Assembly: GCA_937934465.1 (NCBI GenBank)
Contig: CALGZO010000121.1
Span: 1-10,231 of the forward strand
DNA from: an uncultured Fimbriimonadales bacterium
Lineage (GTDB): Bacteria > Armatimonadota > Fimbriimonadia > Fimbriimonadales > GBS-DC
Reading direction: 5' to 3'
DNA: 10,231 bases
Part shown: one piece after another, positions 1 to 6,423 of the stretch
Layout of the letters: each line of letters begins with the position of its first letter
Numbering within the stretch: position 1 is the stretch's first letter
The notes under the pieces: model-generated
Database searches by the model: none
What the model saw: only the letters and a program-made list of their open reading frames with translations
Told to the model about the DNA's origin: nothing
Made by a program: the position numbers and the translations under genes

Positions 1-12
1 ACTTCAAGTAGC

Positions 13-1047
13 CTAAAACCCCGCCCAAGCGAAATAGGCTCGCACCCAGCCTGACAGCGCGTCGCCGAAGAGCATCACGATTAGCGCGCCCACCGCCAAA
101 AACGGACCGAACGGCAGCATCGTAGGCGTCTCTTCAAATGCGTCGTCGGCGAGCTCCTCTTCAGGTTGACCGAGCGAGGCGTATACGCGCTGTTGTAGAC
201 GGCGCGGCAACAGAGCAACCAAGGCGTCCACCCACAGCGTGTAGAGTGCGCATGCGAGCATGAGACTGCCAATCGGCTCAGGCGGCGGCGGCTCGGCTTC
301 GGAGTCCTCCGTCTGGGCGACTGCATCAGCATGACGCGCCCGCCACAGCGTCCACAAGCCCCCCAGAATCGCCCCTGTCGCTATCGAGATGCCGAACGCG
401 ACCAGCATGCCAGGCGTCAGCAGCAGCGCGCCCATGCCGCGCACGAGCTTGATATCGCCATGCCCCATCGCGTCCTTACGAAATGCCACACGCCCCAGAA
501 TCGCAATCAGGCTGAACAGCCCTGCGCCTATCAGTGCGCCCAGCGCCGCGTTGCGCAGGTTCAGCACCCCCAGCGACGCCCAGTCCCAGTCGGTCGGCAT
601 ACCGCGCAGCAGCCCCGCGTGCAGCAGCCCAAGAACCAGCAACGCCGCGTTCAACTCGTCTGGAATGATGTAGTGCTGCAGGTCAATAAAAAAGATAGCA
701 ATCAGCACAGACGCCGCCAGCGCGTAGAACACGAATCGCAGCGGCGAATCGCCCACAATCAGCCACTGATGCCACAGCCACGCCCACACGCTCGCGTTCC
801 ACAACTCCACCAGAAAGTAGCGGATGGGGATTGGCGCACGGCAATAGCGACACTTACCCCCCTGCGCCAAGTAGCTCAGCAGCGGAAATAAATCGCGGAC
901 TCCGAGCCGATGCCCACACGCAGGGCAGTGCGACGGCGGGAAGGCTATCGAAAGGTTTCGGGGCAAGCGGTAGACCAGCACATTCAAAAAGCTGCCTACC
1001 GCCGCCCCGAACGCGACGCCGAACACAATGCTCCACGAAGGAAGCAT
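13..1047 (-). CDS. pilD: Prepilin peptidase / N-methyltransferase PilD (A24 family)
   Basis: Inner-membrane aspartic protease that cleaves the leader from type IV prepilins and normally methylates the new N-terminus. The 344-residue product starts with the family's GSFLNVLVYRLPR signature (18-30). It keeps the cytoplasmic tetracysteine zinc module (C41, C44, C66, C69) that marks the bifunctional form. The catalytic aspartates are visible as D122 in FIDLQHYIIPD and D198 in GHGDIKL (GxGD motif). The usual closing motif LPFGPFLAVGAL is at 311-322, before the last membrane segment. Oddity: about 70 residues (238-309) are inserted before that motif. They begin acidic and Pro-rich (EDSEAEPPPPEP), contain a hydrophobic stretch at 260-281, then an acidic tail. 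It is the last of the four pil genes here. Its ATG shares one base with the pilC stop (TAATG), so translation is probably coupled. The stop is TAG at 13-15. Identification is very secure. Confidence 0.96.
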   Translation of the reverse strand: MLPSWSIVFGVAFGAAVGSFLNVLVYRLPRNLSIAFPPSHCPACGHRLGVRDLFPLLSYLAQGGKCRYCRAPIPIRYFLVELWNASVWAWLWHQWLIVGDSPLRFVFYALAASVLIAIFFIDLQHYIIPDELNAALLVLGLLHAGLLRGMPTDWDWASLGVLNLRNAALGALIGAGLFSLIAILGRVAFRKDAMGHGDIKLVRGMGALLLTPGMLVAFGISIATGAILGGLWTLWRARHADAVAQTEDSEAEPPPPEPIGSLMLACALYTLWVDALVALLPRRLQQRVYASLGQPEEELADDAFEETPTMLPFGPFLAVGALIVMLFGDALSGWVRAYFAWAGF

Positions 1048-2270
1048 TAACTTTGGTTCTGGCTGCTGAGGTTCGAAATCACCTCGATCATCGGCAGGAA
1101 CATCGCAATCACGATGAAGCCGACGATGAAGCCCAACAGCACAATCATCACAGGCTCAATTGCCGCCGTGAGGCTGGCGATGGTCATCTCCACCTCGTTC
1201 TCGTAGAAGTCGGCGATTTTATTGAGCATGTGATCCAGCGAACCCGACTCCTCGCCGACGCTTATCATGTGGACGACCATCGGCGAGAACATCTTACTGC
1301 GTTGGAGCGGGTCGGCAATCTTCTCGCCTTCGCGGATGCGCGAGCGCGATTCGATGACCGCGTCCGACACGACCGAGTTGCCCACGACGCCTGCGACGGT
1401 CTCCATCGCCTGCAGGATAGGCACGCCCGACGCGAGCAGTGTGCCCATCGTGCGGCTGAAGCGCGCCATCACAATCTTGTGGTGGAGCGGTCCGAACACG
1501 GGGATACGCAACTTGACCCGATCGGCGACGCGCCTGCCCACGCGCGTACTCACGAACAGCTTGTAGGCAATCAGGATTACAATCACCGAGAGAACCACCA
1601 CATACCAGCGTTGCGTGAAGAGCGCGCTGAGGTCAATCAGGAACTGCGTCATCGCGGGCATATCTTTGATGCCCAGCTCCTTGAAGAGGTCGGCGAACTG
1701 GGGCACAAGCCAAGTCACGAGGAAGATGACGATTCCAATCGCCGCCAGCAGCACGATGACGGGGTAGGTCAGCGCGGAGCGGATTTTGCGTCGCAGCTCC
1801 ACATCTTTTTCGAGGAATGCTGCGATGCGTTGCAGCGACTCTTCCAGCACGCCGCCGACCTCGCCCGCGCGGATGAGACCGATAATCAGCTGGCTGAACG
1901 CTTTGGGGTGGCGCGCCATCGAACGCGAGAGGCTCTCGCCCGATTCGACGCGGGCGGAGAGATCGATCAGGATTTTGCGCAGGCGGGCGTTGTTGGTCTG
2001 CGCCTGCAGCACATCCAGGCACCGAATCAGCGACACGCCAGCGTCCAGCATGGTGGAGAACTGGCGTGAGAAGATTGCCAAGTCGGTAAGTTTCACGCGC
2101 CCGTAGCCGCCTGCAGGCACGCGCGGGGCTTTACGGTCTTCGGTGACCTCCAGCACCTGCAATCCTTCTGCTTGCAAGCGTTTCTTCAGCTCTTCGGCGT
2201 TGGGCGCTTCCACCTTGCCCTGACGGGTCTGCCCGTTGGCGTCTCGGATGGTGTAGTTGAAGTACGGCAT
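1047..2270 (-). CDS. pilC: Type IV pilus inner-membrane platform protein PilC (T2SS F family)
   Basis: Polytopic inner-membrane protein on which the PilB and PilT motors act during pilus extension and retraction. Its 407 residues match the usual length. A short N-terminal segment (MPYFNYTIRDANGQTRQGKV) is followed by two copies of the T2SSF domain. The first begins near FSRQFSTMLDAGVSL (67-81) and the second near FSRTMGTLLASGVPIL (271-286), each with the family's GE motif (GEVGG near 136-140; GEESG near 339-343). Three hydrophobic spans are clear: about 168-190, 222-240 and 371-395. The start ATG has an AAGGAGG 10 nt upstream. The gene lies 15 nt after pilT, and pilD follows with a one-base overlap. 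Homologous GspF proteins serve type II secretion, but the neighbouring pilT makes a pilus assignment much more likely. Confidence 0.95.
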   Translation of the reverse strand: MPYFNYTIRDANGQTRQGKVEAPNAEELKKRLQAEGLQVLEVTEDRKAPRVPAGGYGRVKLTDLAIFSRQFSTMLDAGVSLIRCLDVLQAQTNNARLRKILIDLSARVESGESLSRSMARHPKAFSQLIIGLIRAGEVGGVLEESLQRIAAFLEKDVELRRKIRSALTYPVIVLLAAIGIVIFLVTWLVPQFADLFKELGIKDMPAMTQFLIDLSALFTQRWYVVVLSVIVILIAYKLFVSTRVGRRVADRVKLRIPVFGPLHHKIVMARFSRTMGTLLASGVPILQAMETVAGVVGNSVVSDAVIESRSRIREGEKIADPLQRSKMFSPMVVHMISVGEESGSLDHMLNKIADFYENEVEMTIASLTAAIEPVMIVLLGFIVGFIVIAMFLPMIEVISNLSSQNQS

Positions 2271-2280
2271 AGTGTGTGTA

Positions 2281-2287
2281 CCTCCTT
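2281..2287 (-). promoter_or_regulatory. Shine-Dalgarno of pilC, overlapping the pilT stop codon
   Basis: On the minus strand the sequence reads TAAGGAGG. The pilT stop TAA (2286-2288) shares its last two bases with AAGGAGG, which stands 10 nt before the pilC ATG. A ribosome ending pilT sits on the pilC binding site, so re-initiation or coupling is likely (inference). Confidence 0.85.
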
Positions 2288-3503
2288 AGCGTCCGCGTGG
2301 GGGCGGCGGTGTGCCAGGCGCGCCGGGAATGCCGCCTGTCGGCGCAATCATCTTGCGCAGCTCGTCCGCGTTAATCGCGCGCGACATCGCCTCTTCGTAG
2401 GTCACCCAGCCCTTCACATAGAGGTCGCGCAGCGACTGGTCCATCGTCTGCATGCCCATCTGCCCGCTGGTCTGAATCATCGTGTGGATTTGGTGGGTCT
2501 TGTTCTCGCGGATGAGGTTGCGGATGGCAGGCGTGGCAATCATCACTTCCACCGCAGGCACGCGACCTGGCTGACCGGCGCGCGGCAACAACTGCTGACT
2601 GATAATCGCCTGCAGGTTGTTGGCGAGCTGGATACGAATCTGCTCCTGTTGCCCAGGCGGGAACACATCGACGATACGGTCAATCGATTCGGCGGCGTTG
2701 TTGGTGTGGAGTGTGGCGAACACCAAGTGTCCTGTCTCGGCGGCGGTGATGGCGAGCTGAATCGTCTCTAAGTCGCGCATCTCGCCGACGAGGATAACAT
2801 CGGGGTCTTCACGCAGCGCCGAGCGCAACGCCGCCGCGAACGATTTCGTGTCCTGTCCCAACTCGCGCTGGTTGATGATGCTGGATTTGTGCTGGTGCAG
2901 GTATTCGATGGGGTCTTCAACGGTAATGATGTGCACGCTGCGCTCGGTGTTGATTTGGTTGATCATGGCGGCGAGCGAGGTGGACTTGCCCGAGCCTGTG
3001 GGACCCGTCACCAGAATCAGTCCGCGTGGTCGGCGGGTGAGCTCTTCCAGCACGGGCGGGAGGTTCAGCTCGCGCACGGTGGGCACGCGGGCGGGAATGA
3101 GACGGAACGCCGCTGCCACTGCGCCTTTATCCTTATACACATTCACGCGGAACCGCGCGATTTTGTGCAGGCTGTAGGAGAAGTCGAGTTCGTAGTTGGT
3201 CTCGAACTTTTGGATTTGTTCGTCGGTCAAGATTTCGTACATCATCCGCTGGGTTTGCGTGGGCTGCGCTTTTTCGTAGTTGAGGCGCAGGAGTTGCCCG
3301 TCAACGCGGATGACTGGCTCCACATAGGGGCACAGGTGCAGGTCGGACGCGCCTTTCTCGGTGACGATGTAGAGCAGCTCGTCGATATGGATGTCTTCGA
3401 GGCTGCGCGGTTGCGCGACAGCGGGTTGGGGCGCAGTGGGGGCGGCTGCGCCGCCCGCCTGCACGCCTGGCATCGCTACTGTTGGCGTCTGGTTCATAGT
3501 CAT
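2286..3503 (-). CDS. pilT: Type IV pilus retraction ATPase PilT
   Basis: Cytoplasmic hexameric AAA+-like ATPase that powers pilus disassembly and retraction. Seen in the 405-residue product: Walker A GPTGSGKST (167-175), Asp box EDPIE (196-200), Walker B DPDVILVGEMRD (233-244), His box TLHTNN (264-269). The AIRNLIRE motif (326-333), characteristic of true PilT and required for retraction in studied homologues, is intact. This distinguishes it from PilB/GspE; as expected, the tetracysteine site of PilB is absent. Oddities are an Ala/Pro/Gln-rich leader of about 35 residues before the first folded segment (SLEDIHIDELL), and a Gly/Pro-rich tail after 388 ending in PPPPRGR; both are probably disordered. 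The first ATG (3501-3503) is chosen because AGGAGGT stands 10 nt before it; a second ATG two codons later is possible. The gene lies 22 nt after pilB. Confidence 0.96.
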   Translation of the reverse strand: MTMNQTPTVAMPGVQAGGAAAPTAPQPAVAQPRSLEDIHIDELLYIVTEKGASDLHLCPYVEPVIRVDGQLLRLNYEKAQPTQTQRMMYEILTDEQIQKFETNYELDFSYSLHKIARFRVNVYKDKGAVAAAFRLIPARVPTVRELNLPPVLEELTRRPRGLILVTGPTGSGKSTSLAAMINQINTERSVHIITVEDPIEYLHQHKSSIINQRELGQDTKSFAAALRSALREDPDVILVGEMRDLETIQLAITAAETGHLVFATLHTNNAAESIDRIVDVFPPGQQEQIRIQLANNLQAIISQQLLPRAGQPGRVPAVEVMIATPAIRNLIRENKTHQIHTMIQTSGQMGMQTMDQSLRDLYVKGWVTYEEAMSRAINADELRKMIAPTGGIPGAPGTPPPPRGR

Positions 3504-3513
3504 CGTTGGTGAG

Positions 3514-3520
3514 ACCTCCT
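3514..3520 (-). promoter_or_regulatory. Shine-Dalgarno of pilT
   Basis: Minus-strand AGGAGGT lies in the 22-nt gap between the pilB stop (TAA, 3526-3528) and the pilT ATG, with a 10-nt spacer. It supports the upstream of the two candidate ATGs. No promoter-like sequence fits in the gap, so pilT is probably read from the pilB promoter. Confidence 0.8.
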
Positions 3521-3525
3521 GAGTA

Positions 3526-5295
3526 TTAATAGAATCCTGCGGTGAAGACCACGCGGCGCACTTCGTCGGGGGTGGTCATGCCTTCCAGCACTTTGATGAG
3601 TCCGTCCTCGCGCAGTTCCTTCATACCGTTCGCTTTTGCGGCTTCTTTGATGTCGGAGAGGGGCGCGCGTCGCACGATGAGCTCGGCGATTTCGGCGTTG
3701 ACCACCATCAGTTCGTAGATACCGACTCGCCCGGCGTAGCCGCGTCCGCGGCAGTGGTCGCAGCCTATGCCTTCCCAGATGGTGACCATCTGGTCGGGGT
3801 TCTCGATTTGGAATCCGAAGGCGCGCAGGTCGGCGGCGGGGATTTCGCGCGGCTCCTTGCAGTGCTGGCACACGCGCCGCGCGAGCCGTTGCGCCATCAC
3901 GCCCGTCACGGTCGCGGCTATCAGGTACGGCTCCACGCCCATATCCACCATACGAATCACGGCGGACGGCGCGTCGTTCGTGTGCAGCGTCGACAGCACC
4001 AAGTGCCCTGTGAGCGCGGCTTCAATCGCAATCTCCGCCGTCTCCAAGTCGCGCATCTCGCCCACCATGATGATGTCGGGGTCTTGACGCAGGAACGCGC
4101 GCAGCGCGCTCGCGAAGGTGAGTCCTGCCTTGCGGTTCACCTGCACCTGCGAAATGCCGGGCAACTGGTACTCAATCGGGTCTTCAATCGTCAAGATGTT
4201 CTTTTCGACGGAGTTGAGCTTATGAAGTACCGAGTACTGGGTGGTGGTTTTCCCTGAGCCTGTGGGGCCTGTGGAGAGAACCATTCCCTGAGGCTGGATG
4301 ACCAGTTCTTCGAGGCGGGCTTGCGTTTCTGGGGTGAAGCCGAGTTTGTTCAAGCCCAGCAACACGCTGGTCTTGTCCAGAATACGCATAACAATCTTCT
4401 CGCCGTGCGGGGTGGGGATAGACGAGACGCGCAGGTCGTAGTCTTTCTGATTGTAGCGGATAGGGATGCGTCCGTCTTGGGGGAGGCGTTTCTCGGCGAT
4501 GTTCATTTCCGCCATGATTTTGTAGCGGGAGATGAGCGGCGCTTGCACATATTTGGGCAGCGAGAGGGCTTCGTGCAGCACGCCGTCGATGCGGTAGCGG
4601 ATGCGCAGGTTGCGCGGTTGCGGCTCCACATGGATGTCGCTGGCGCGTTCGTTGATGGCTTGCTGGATTACAGTGTTCGCCACGCGGACGATGGGACCTT
4701 CCTCCGCCTCGCGGATGACGGCTTTCTCGTCGTCTTCGGTGTCGCCGCGCGCGCTGTAGGCGGCGATATCGGTCATCACGCTGCCGCGCAGGTCTTGCGG
4801 GCGGGCGGGCGCGCCGCCGTCGGTCGCGGCGGGCGTAGCGCCATCGGTCGCAGCGACCGCCGAACCGCCATACGCTTTGCGAATCGCGTCCTCAATCGCG
4901 CCCGGCGCGGCAATCACCTGGCGCACCACGCAGCGCGAGTTCACACGCACATCGTCAATCGCCATCACATTGTTGGGGTCTGCCATCGCCAAATACAAAA
5001 TGTTGCCGTCCTTCTTGACGGGAATCACATTGTAGCGCTTGGCGATATGTTCCTTGACCACATTCAGAGCGGACGGCTCCGGTTGCACGCGATCCAAATC
5101 GACAAACGGCATCCCCAGTTCGAACGCCTTCGCCTCGTAAGCGTCGCGCTCGCTTACAATCGCTTGGTCAATTAGAATCTGCACCAACTCCTTGCCGGTG
5201 GATTCCTGAACCTTGCGCGCGTCCTCCAGCTGTTCTTGCGTGATTAAACCCTTCTCCAGCAGGTATTCGCCTGCCGTTCTGCGTGTCATAGCCAT
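3526..5295 (-). CDS. pilB: Type IV pilus extension ATPase PilB (GspE family)
   Basis: Cytoplasmic hexameric ATPase that drives pilus polymerisation through PilC. The 589-residue product has an N-terminal MshEN/GspE_N-type region (about 1-140, with LLEKGLITQEQL and a YNVIPVKKDGNILYLAMADP segment). A low-complexity Ala/Thr/Asp/Gly linker (144-168, with ATDG repeated) follows, then the GspE core: Walker A GPTGSGKTT (343-351), Asp box EDPIE (371-375), Walker B DPDIIMVGEMRD (405-416), His box TLHTND (436-441). The zinc-binding tetracysteine site typical of PilB/GspE is C476, C479, C512, C515. In some bacteria MshEN domains bind cyclic di-GMP; I cannot tell from this sequence whether this one does. 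The first ATG (5293-5295) is preferred over one two codons later because AGGAG lies 9 nt upstream. It is the first gene of the operon and is preceded by an extended -10 promoter. Confidence 0.96.
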   Translation of the reverse strand: MAMTRRTAGEYLLEKGLITQEQLEDARKVQESTGKELVQILIDQAIVSERDAYEAKAFELGMPFVDLDRVQPEPSALNVVKEHIAKRYNVIPVKKDGNILYLAMADPNNVMAIDDVRVNSRCVVRQVIAAPGAIEDAIRKAYGGSAVAATDGATPAATDGGAPARPQDLRGSVMTDIAAYSARGDTEDDEKAVIREAEEGPIVRVANTVIQQAINERASDIHVEPQPRNLRIRYRIDGVLHEALSLPKYVQAPLISRYKIMAEMNIAEKRLPQDGRIPIRYNQKDYDLRVSSIPTPHGEKIVMRILDKTSVLLGLNKLGFTPETQARLEELVIQPQGMVLSTGPTGSGKTTTQYSVLHKLNSVEKNILTIEDPIEYQLPGISQVQVNRKAGLTFASALRAFLRQDPDIIMVGEMRDLETAEIAIEAALTGHLVLSTLHTNDAPSAVIRMVDMGVEPYLIAATVTGVMAQRLARRVCQHCKEPREIPAADLRAFGFQIENPDQMVTIWEGIGCDHCRGRGYAGRVGIYELMVVNAEIAELIVRRAPLSDIKEAAKANGMKELREDGLIKVLEGMTTPDEVRRVVFTAGFY

Positions 5296-5304
5296 CGGTT
5301 ATCA

Positions 5305-5309
5305 CTCCT
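5305..5309 (-). promoter_or_regulatory. Shine-Dalgarno of pilB
   Basis: Minus-strand AGGAG with a 9-nt spacer to the first pilB ATG. The spacer to the second in-frame ATG would be 15 nt, so this site decides the start. Confidence 0.75.
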
Positions 5310-5341
5310 ACCCATAGAGTCCCTGCCGCTCGTGCGTTGGA

Positions 5342-5350
5342 ATTATAGCA
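5342..5350 (-). promoter_or_regulatory. Extended -10 promoter of the pilBTCD operon
   Basis: The minus strand reads TGCTATAAT: a consensus TATAAT preceded by the TGn extension. No good -35 hexamer is seen 16-18 bp upstream, which is usual for extended -10 promoters. The start of transcription would be near 5335, giving a leader of about 40 nt that contains the AGGAG site. Sequence fit is good; activity is inferred. Confidence 0.65.
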
Positions 5351-5367
5351 CATTTTGCACGCGCGTA

Positions 5368-5376
5368 TGGTACAAT
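5368..5376 (+). promoter_or_regulatory. Extended -10 promoter of the divergent secreted-protein gene
   Basis: The plus strand reads TGGTACAAT: a one-mismatch -10 (TACAAT) with the TGn extension. Predicted transcription start is near 5383, leaving a leader of about 45 nt. Its upstream half overlaps the -10 of the pilB promoter on the other strand (5342-5347), so the two promoters probably compete for polymerase or share regulators (inference). Confidence 0.55.
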
Positions 5377-5384
5377 ATTCGCCA

Positions 5385-5404
5385 GGTAGGAATCGATTCC
5401 TGCC
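5385..5404. promoter_or_regulatory. Palindrome, candidate operator between the divergent promoters and the 5428 gene
   Basis: Positions 5388-5401 are a perfect 14-bp palindrome, AGGAATCGATTCCT. It extends by two more base pairs on each side after one mismatch (5387/5402). It lies just after the predicted plus-strand start of transcription and about 60 bp upstream of the pilB start of transcription. A dimeric regulator bound here could block the secreted-protein gene and act on pilB from an upstream position. In RNA it could instead form a short 5' hairpin, though a perfect palindrome leaves little loop. The role is inferred. Confidence 0.5.
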
Positions 5405-5414
5405 ATTTTCAGAT

Positions 5415-5419
5415 GGAGG
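5415..5419 (+). promoter_or_regulatory. Shine-Dalgarno deciding the 5428 start
   Basis: GGAGG with an 8-nt spacer to ATG 5428-5430. It fixes the start at this codon, directly before a signal-peptide-like sequence. The frame is open back to an ATG at 5332, but that codon lies upstream of the predicted promoter and has no comparable site. Confidence 0.8.
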
Positions 5420-5427
5420 CGAACGAA

Positions 5428-6216
5428 ATGCGAATGATGTGGTTGGTGGGATTGGCAGCGACGATGGCGTTGGGCGTCGCGCAGACGGGCGCACGCGCCC
5501 AGCGGGGCGCCGCGCAAGCGGACGATGGGCGTGTCCCTATCGCGCAAGCCGCACAAGAAATCGCCCAGAAATTTAAAGTGCAGATTATTGTAGACCCGAC
5601 CTTGACCGCGCGTGTTGTGCCCCCACAAGCGGAGACGCTGGAGCGCGCCCTCGACGAGCTCACGGCGAACCAGCGCGATGTGGCGTGGCGCAAGGTGTAT
5701 GTCAATCGCGTGCTGGGCGCAGAGCCGAACCCAGAGCAGATTCTCAGCTCCGTGCGCGCCCTACTCAATATCGAATTAGGCGGTGTGCTGGTGGTCAACC
5801 CACGCACATCCACCCTCAACTCCTTCCGCACGAACATTCCTGTCCCCCAAGACTTGGAAGCGACGCTGGAGCAGCTGCAGCCGCCCTTCAGCGCCAAGCC
5901 TGTCTATGTGATTTTGAACCCGCGCCCCCTGCCTGCAACCGCCCTGCGCGGCAACCGAGTCGAGCAGTTCGCGCAACTCCAACAGCAGATGCTCGATATG
6001 CTGGCGCAGATGAGTCCTGAAGAGCGTGCACAAGCGCTACGCTCGCTCACAGGCATGTGGATGAACACCGATCCGAACTTGCGCAACCAGATGATTTTCG
6101 AGGGGATGCGCGCCTCTTTTGAGTATTGGCAGAGCCTCTCGCCCGAGCAACAGCGCGAGATGATGGAGATGGGGCGCAGGTTCTTCGAGCAGTATTTCGG
6201 CGGCGGCGGGTACTAA
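5428..6216 (+). CDS. Secreted protein with an STN/secretin-N0-like segment, function unknown
   Basis: No family is recognised with certainty. The 262-residue product begins with a typical Sec signal peptide (MRMMWLVGLAATMALGV, probable cleavage after ARA at 22-24). Residues 35-95 have the order of a short STN or secretin N0 domain: a PIAQAAQEIAQKFKVQIIVDP helix-strand unit, then TLERALDELTANQRDVAWRKVYV. Such domains occur at the N-terminus of secretins (PilQ, GspD) and TonB receptors. Here no secretin pore domain follows; the middle has an ordinary strand-rich look (GVLVVNPRTSTLNSF). The C-terminus is Gln/Met/Glu-rich and helical, with two related SPEE/SPEQ segments (MSPEERAQALRSL at 195-207, LSPEQQREMMEMG at 237-249), and ends FGGGGY. 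It is divergent from pilB across a shared control region, so an envelope role tied to pili is plausible but only inferred. Confidence 0.8.
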   Translation: MRMMWLVGLAATMALGVAQTGARAQRGAAQADDGRVPIAQAAQEIAQKFKVQIIVDPTLTARVVPPQAETLERALDELTANQRDVAWRKVYVNRVLGAEPNPEQILSSVRALLNIELGGVLVVNPRTSTLNSFRTNIPVPQDLEATLEQLQPPFSAKPVYVILNPRPLPATALRGNRVEQFAQLQQQMLDMLAQMSPEERAQALRSLTGMWMNTDPNLRNQMIFEGMRASFEYWQSLSPEQQREMMEMGRRFFEQYFGGGGY

Positions 6217-6242
6217 ACCCACAGTTGACCCTCGCCGTATCC

Positions 6243-6348
6243 CTCGCTCCTTGCACGCAGGGAGGGGCTGACACTCTGCGTTTTTCAGCCCCGATTGTCC
6301 CTCCACACGCGGGGGGACAATTAGCTCCTTCCCTGCGTGCGGAGCGAG
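6243..6348. repeat. Nested inverted repeat able to form a three-way junction
   Basis: This fills most of the 207-bp gap between two plus-strand genes, starting 26 nt after a stop codon. The outer arms are 6243-6263 and 6330-6348: 19 complementary bases, interrupted only by a 2-nt TT bulge in the left arm (6251-6252). Inside are two hairpins. Arms 6264-6271 (GGGGCTGA) and 6285-6292 (TCAGCCCC) enclose a 13-nt loop. Arms 6294-6304 and 6311-6321 (ATTGTCCC with GGGACAAT plus three further pairs, one G-T) enclose a 6-nt loop. One mismatch beyond the outer arms, two more pairs form. There is no T-tract after it, so it is not a standard intrinsic terminator, though it could still stop or stabilise transcripts. 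A dispersed palindromic element or a structured RNA are the main alternatives. The rest of the gap (6217-6242, 6349-6407) shows nothing clear. Confidence 0.75.
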
Positions 6349-6407
6349 CGACTGGGCGTCTCACCCATCAGCGCCGCAAGAAGCTCTCTCAAGCCCCGCC
6401 GATAGGG

Positions 6408-6413
6408 TATAAT
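6408..6413 (+). promoter_or_regulatory. Consensus -10 box placed for a near-leaderless mRNA
   Basis: TATAAT ends 10 nt before the ATG at 6424. Transcription from it would start near 6420, leaving about 4 nt of leader. There is no Shine-Dalgarno before the ATG, which agrees with a leaderless or nearly leaderless transcript. No recognisable -35 lies 16-18 bp upstream. Confidence 0.55.
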
Positions 6414-6423
6414 AGCTCTGTTC

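Noticed and set aside
831..2069. Long plus-strand open frame opposite pilD and pilC, with His/Arg/Asp-rich translation
   Set aside because: It lies antisense to two certain genes. Its composition is that of a mirror frame of GC-rich coding DNA, with no recognisable domain or ribosome binding site.
4321..5175. Plus-strand open frame of 284 codons opposite pilB
   Set aside because: Antisense shadow of pilB with low-complexity Val/Asp/His/Arg content and no motif.
5355..5360. TTGCAC as a -35 box for the plus-strand promoter
   Set aside because: Only 10 bp separate it from TACAAT, far too short for sigma-70. The TGn extension explains the promoter better.
5332..5427. Upstream start at 5332 for the secreted-protein gene
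   Set aside because: It precedes the predicted promoter, would place 32 residues before the signal peptide, and lacks the GGAGG that serves ATG 5428.
6264..6321. Intrinsic terminator for the 5428 gene
   Set aside because: Stems are present but no run of T follows either hairpin or the outer stem, so a Rho-independent terminator is not supported.
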